Part shown: piece by piece, positions 14,115-15,483 of the stretch
Numbering within the stretch: the stretch's first letter is position 1
How the letters are laid out: the number at the start of each line of letters is the position of its first letter
Source of the DNA: an uncultured Brachyspira sp.
GTDB lineage: Bacteria; Spirochaetota; Brachyspiria; Brachyspirales; Brachyspiraceae
Direction: 5' to 3'
DNA length: 15,483 nt
NCBI RefSeq assembly: GCF_934747485.1
Contig: NZ_CAKVGN010000067.1
Span: 1-15,483, forward strand
The notes under the pieces: model-generated
What the model was told of the DNA's origin: nothing
The model's database searches: none
Seen by the model: the letters and a program-made list of their open reading frames with translations, nothing else
Made by a program: the position numbers and the translations under genes

Positions 14115-14133
14115 TTATATCTAATTTTTAGAA
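14102..14133 (+). terminator. Hairpin at the end of the small-gene operon
   Basis: A perfect 12-bp stem, TTCTAAAAATTA (14102-14113) with TAATTTTTAGAA (14122-14133), has an 8-base loop and includes the stop codon of the membrane protein gene. A T-run follows only at 14146-14151, so termination is plausible but not canonical. Confidence 0.45.
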
Positions 14134-14166
14134 AGGACTATAATATTTTTTATATAGATATATTAT

Positions 14167-14220
14167 AAATAAATTTCTGATATTAATTTCTTCTAAATAT
14201 TTTAAATAAAAGATAGTATA
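14167..14220. repeat. Gene-end direct repeat, copy B
   Basis: This copy matches copy A over 14173-14220 (three differences in 48) and copy C over 14167-14203 (37 bases identical to 14368-14404, 201 bases downstream). It holds a detached copy of the restriction gene's last codons and stop. The frame is closed by a stop at 14170, so it is only a tail remnant. Confidence 0.75.
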
Positions 14221-14286
14221 TGCTGAAGTAAGTATATTTAGTCGATTTATTTATTTTTATATATATCTTACATATAAAGCAAAAAC

Positions 14287-14345
14287 GTTTGCACTTTTTG
14301 GTTCTTTTTGCTGCGGGAAAAAGAACAACAAAAAAATTGGCAAAC
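14287..14345. terminator. Long imperfect hairpin, possible bidirectional terminator
   Basis: The outer arms GTTTGC (14287-14292) and GCAAAC (14340-14345) and the inner arms GTTCTTTTT (14301-14309) and AAAAAGAAC (14318-14326) form a long stem-loop with a GCTGCGGG loop. It lies between the converging small genes and metF. T-runs on both strands would allow it to stop transcription from either side. It could instead be another small intergenic repeat. Confidence 0.5.
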
Positions 14346-14367
14346 TTAAAAAGATTAGTATCTTAAA

Positions 14368-14404
14368 AAATAAATTTCTGATATTAATTTCTTCTAAATA
14401 TTTT
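14368..14404. repeat. Gene-end direct repeat, copy C, overlapping the metF 3' end
   Basis: The 37 bases are identical to 14167-14203. The copy contains the metF stop codon (14394-14396, minus strand) and, on the plus strand, the restriction-gene tail GATATTAATTTCTTCTAA. The two stop codons overlap on opposite strands. Confidence 0.75.
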
Positions 14405-15317
14405 TAAGTAAATCTACCACAAACTCGTAGTTGTTTAGGCTCATTATATGCATTTTTTTATGTATCTTTAGCATGTCTTCAAAAAGTTTAGATGATAACT
14501 CTATTGCTGTTTTTCTTTCTTCTTCTTCTGATTTATCGCTTGCTTTTTTTAATTTGCTTAACCATTTCTCTGGTATATATGAGCCTGATAATTTGTAATA
14601 TATAAAATATGCAGTTTTGTAAGTTAATACAGGAAAAAATCCGGGTACTAATATAAGCTTTTCTTTTAACGGCAATTCATCAATGCATTTCAATAAAAAC
14701 TCTAATCTCTCAACTTCGTATATTGGCTGAGTAAATATTGCCTTAACTCCAGAATTAGCCTTTTTAGCAAGTCTTACTTTTAAACTGTCATCATTTTTAG
14801 CATAACTATTTATTACGCAAAAAGGATATATTGGCTTTAATGGCTCTTTAAAAGTAAACTCTCCTAAACTTTTTGATTTATTTAAGTTTTTTATTATATC
14901 TATTAATAAATTGGAGTTTCCTTCAAATACACCTTTAGCTTGTTTTTGATTTCCATTAGCTACAGCATCGCCAGTAACTGCAAGTATCATTCTTATATCA
15001 AAATAATTAGCCCCTATGAGGTCATTTTGTAAAGCTATGGAGTTTTTATCACGCATTGTTTGTGTTGCAATGAATGGCTTATTATTGTTTAACTTTTGCT
15101 GAAGCTGTATTGCTGCTAATATTGGAGATATTTTTAAATTAGCAAAAGGTGAATCGGTTACAACAAAGGCATCTACATAATTTTGTATATTAGAATTATT
15201 TATTTTCTCTTCTATATAGCTTAAATCATATTTTGCCTGAGGTGATATTTCGAGAGTGAAACTATACTCATCATTATTTTCTAATTTTTTTATAAAATTT
15301 TCTACATTGTTATTCAT
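14394..15317 (-). CDS. metF: Methylenetetrahydrofolate reductase family protein
   Basis: The protein has 307 residues, the usual length for a bacterial MetF TIM barrel. It reduces 5,10-methylene- to 5-methyl-tetrahydrofolate, the methyl donor for MetH. Visible signatures are FTLEIS (20-25) with the catalytic Glu at 23 and FIATQTMRDKNSIALQNDLIGA (82-103), matching the HxTCRDRN...L..ga strand and helix. AVTGD (113-117) corresponds to the family's L-R-G-D FAD/substrate loop. FTQPIYEVERLEFLL (family TQ..yd...f) and GFFPVLTYKTAYF (family GimPi.s...a) follow. The loop sequence ILAVTGD is closer to MetF domains fused to homocysteine methyltransferases than to E. coli MetF. No Shine-Dalgarno sequence precedes the ATG. 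The gene converges on the accessory block, and its last codons lie in repeat C. Confidence 0.88.
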   Translation of the reverse strand: MNNNVENFIKKLENNDEYSFTLEISPQAKYDLSYIEEKINNSNIQNYVDAFVVTDSPFANLKISPILAAIQLQQKLNNNKPFIATQTMRDKNSIALQNDLIGANYFDIRMILAVTGDAVANGNQKQAKGVFEGNSNLLIDIIKNLNKSKSLGEFTFKEPLKPIYPFCVINSYAKNDDSLKVRLAKKANSGVKAIFTQPIYEVERLEFLLKCIDELPLKEKLILVPGFFPVLTYKTAYFIYYKLSGSYIPEKWLSKLKKASDKSEEEERKTAIELSSKLFEDMLKIHKKMHIMSLNNYEFVVDLLKNI

Positions 15318-15324
15318 TTAATAT

Positions 15325-15352
15325 ATATTATTCTATAATAGAAAAAAGTCAA
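15325..15352 (-). promoter_or_regulatory. Candidate metF promoter
   Basis: On the minus strand TTGACT (15347-15352) and TAATAT (15325-15330) are 16 bases apart. RNA would start near 15318, at or next to the ATG at 15317, so the message may be leaderless. This fits the lack of a Shine-Dalgarno sequence. Confidence 0.45.
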
Positions 15353-15410
15353 ATTATAAATATACAAACATCTTTTCTAAATTGATTTATATAATAATTA
15401 TATTTTTTTA

Positions 15411-15429
15411 GGGGCTGTCCTAGATAACT
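15411..15429 (+). repeat. Terminal inverted repeat of an IS, right copy
   Basis: GGGGCTGTCCTAGATAACT is the exact reverse complement of 52-70. The IS body extends to the right, out of the window. Here it is the transposase-distal end of the element. Confidence 0.75.
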
Positions 15430-15447
15430 AAAAAAGCTCCTTTCTTG

Positions 15448-15483
15448 CTAAATTATATATAATTTCCAACTGTTTTTCAACTT
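15448..15483 (-). CDS. Partial transposase C-terminus of a flanking insertion sequence
   Basis: On the minus strand an open frame enters from the window end and stops at TAG (15448-15450), encoding KLKNSWKLYII. The stop lies 18 bases inside the terminal repeat, as expected for the 3' end of an IS transposase. With the start fragment at 1-30, also minus strand, it fits two same-orientation copies of one element. Eleven residues do not identify the family. Confidence 0.4.
   Translation of the reverse strand, partial: KLKNSWKLYII

Noticed and set aside
52..15429. The whole window as a composite transposon
   Set aside because: It has IS copies at both ends, but the cargo is mostly core metabolism and envelope genes, and no target duplication can be tested here. 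A contig break at repeats explains the ends more simply.

Overview
The window looks like chromosomal DNA of a spirochaete, most likely Brachyspira. The base composition is very AT-rich and the proteins are rich in Lys, Asn and Ile. Gene content also fits: a methionine synthase without its reactivation domain, an LptF/LptG permease, a DUF2225 protein and a GlmU-like enzyme. The genus is inferred from composition and protein character, because no search could be run.

Both ends carry the same 19-bp sequence in inverted orientation (52-70 and 15411-15429). At the left it is followed by a transposase-like start on the minus strand, and at the right it is preceded by a transposase-like C-terminus on the minus strand. 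The window is therefore bounded by two same-orientation copies of one insertion sequence, each cut about 70 bases inside. This is what a short-read contig that broke at a repeated IS would look like.

Layout. At 71-314 there are hairpins and a modular intergenic repeat, followed by a GNAT acetyltransferase (366-803, plus). A minus-strand operon follows, transcribed from about 6035 down to 811. Its order is TPR-like protein, GlmU-like nucleotidyltransferase, exported propeller-like protein, DUF2225 zinc protein and LptF/LptG permease, which points to cell-envelope work. Divergent from it is metH (6182-8803). After a 352-bp gap comes a separate gene for the MetH AdoMet-binding reactivation domain (9156-9962), so methionine synthase is split into two polypeptides. 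metF, which makes the methyl-tetrahydrofolate used by MetH, lies at 14394-15317 on the minus strand.

Between the reactivation gene and metF sits an accessory block. It holds a single-chain Type IIG/ISP-like restriction-modification enzyme (10230-13460) and two overlapping small genes with their own strong promoter (13532-14114), the second encoding a two-TM membrane protein. A short sequence containing the 3' end of the restriction gene is repeated three times (about 13437, 14167 and 14368). The last copy overlaps the 3' end of metF, which suggests cassette insertion at a gene-end junction.

Three copies of a hairpin-rich, GC-richer intergenic repeat (about 200-294, 8918-9000 and 10060-10161) all lie in the same orientation, upstream of plus-strand genes. 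No tRNA, rRNA, CRISPR array or recognisable SAM/B12 riboswitch was seen.
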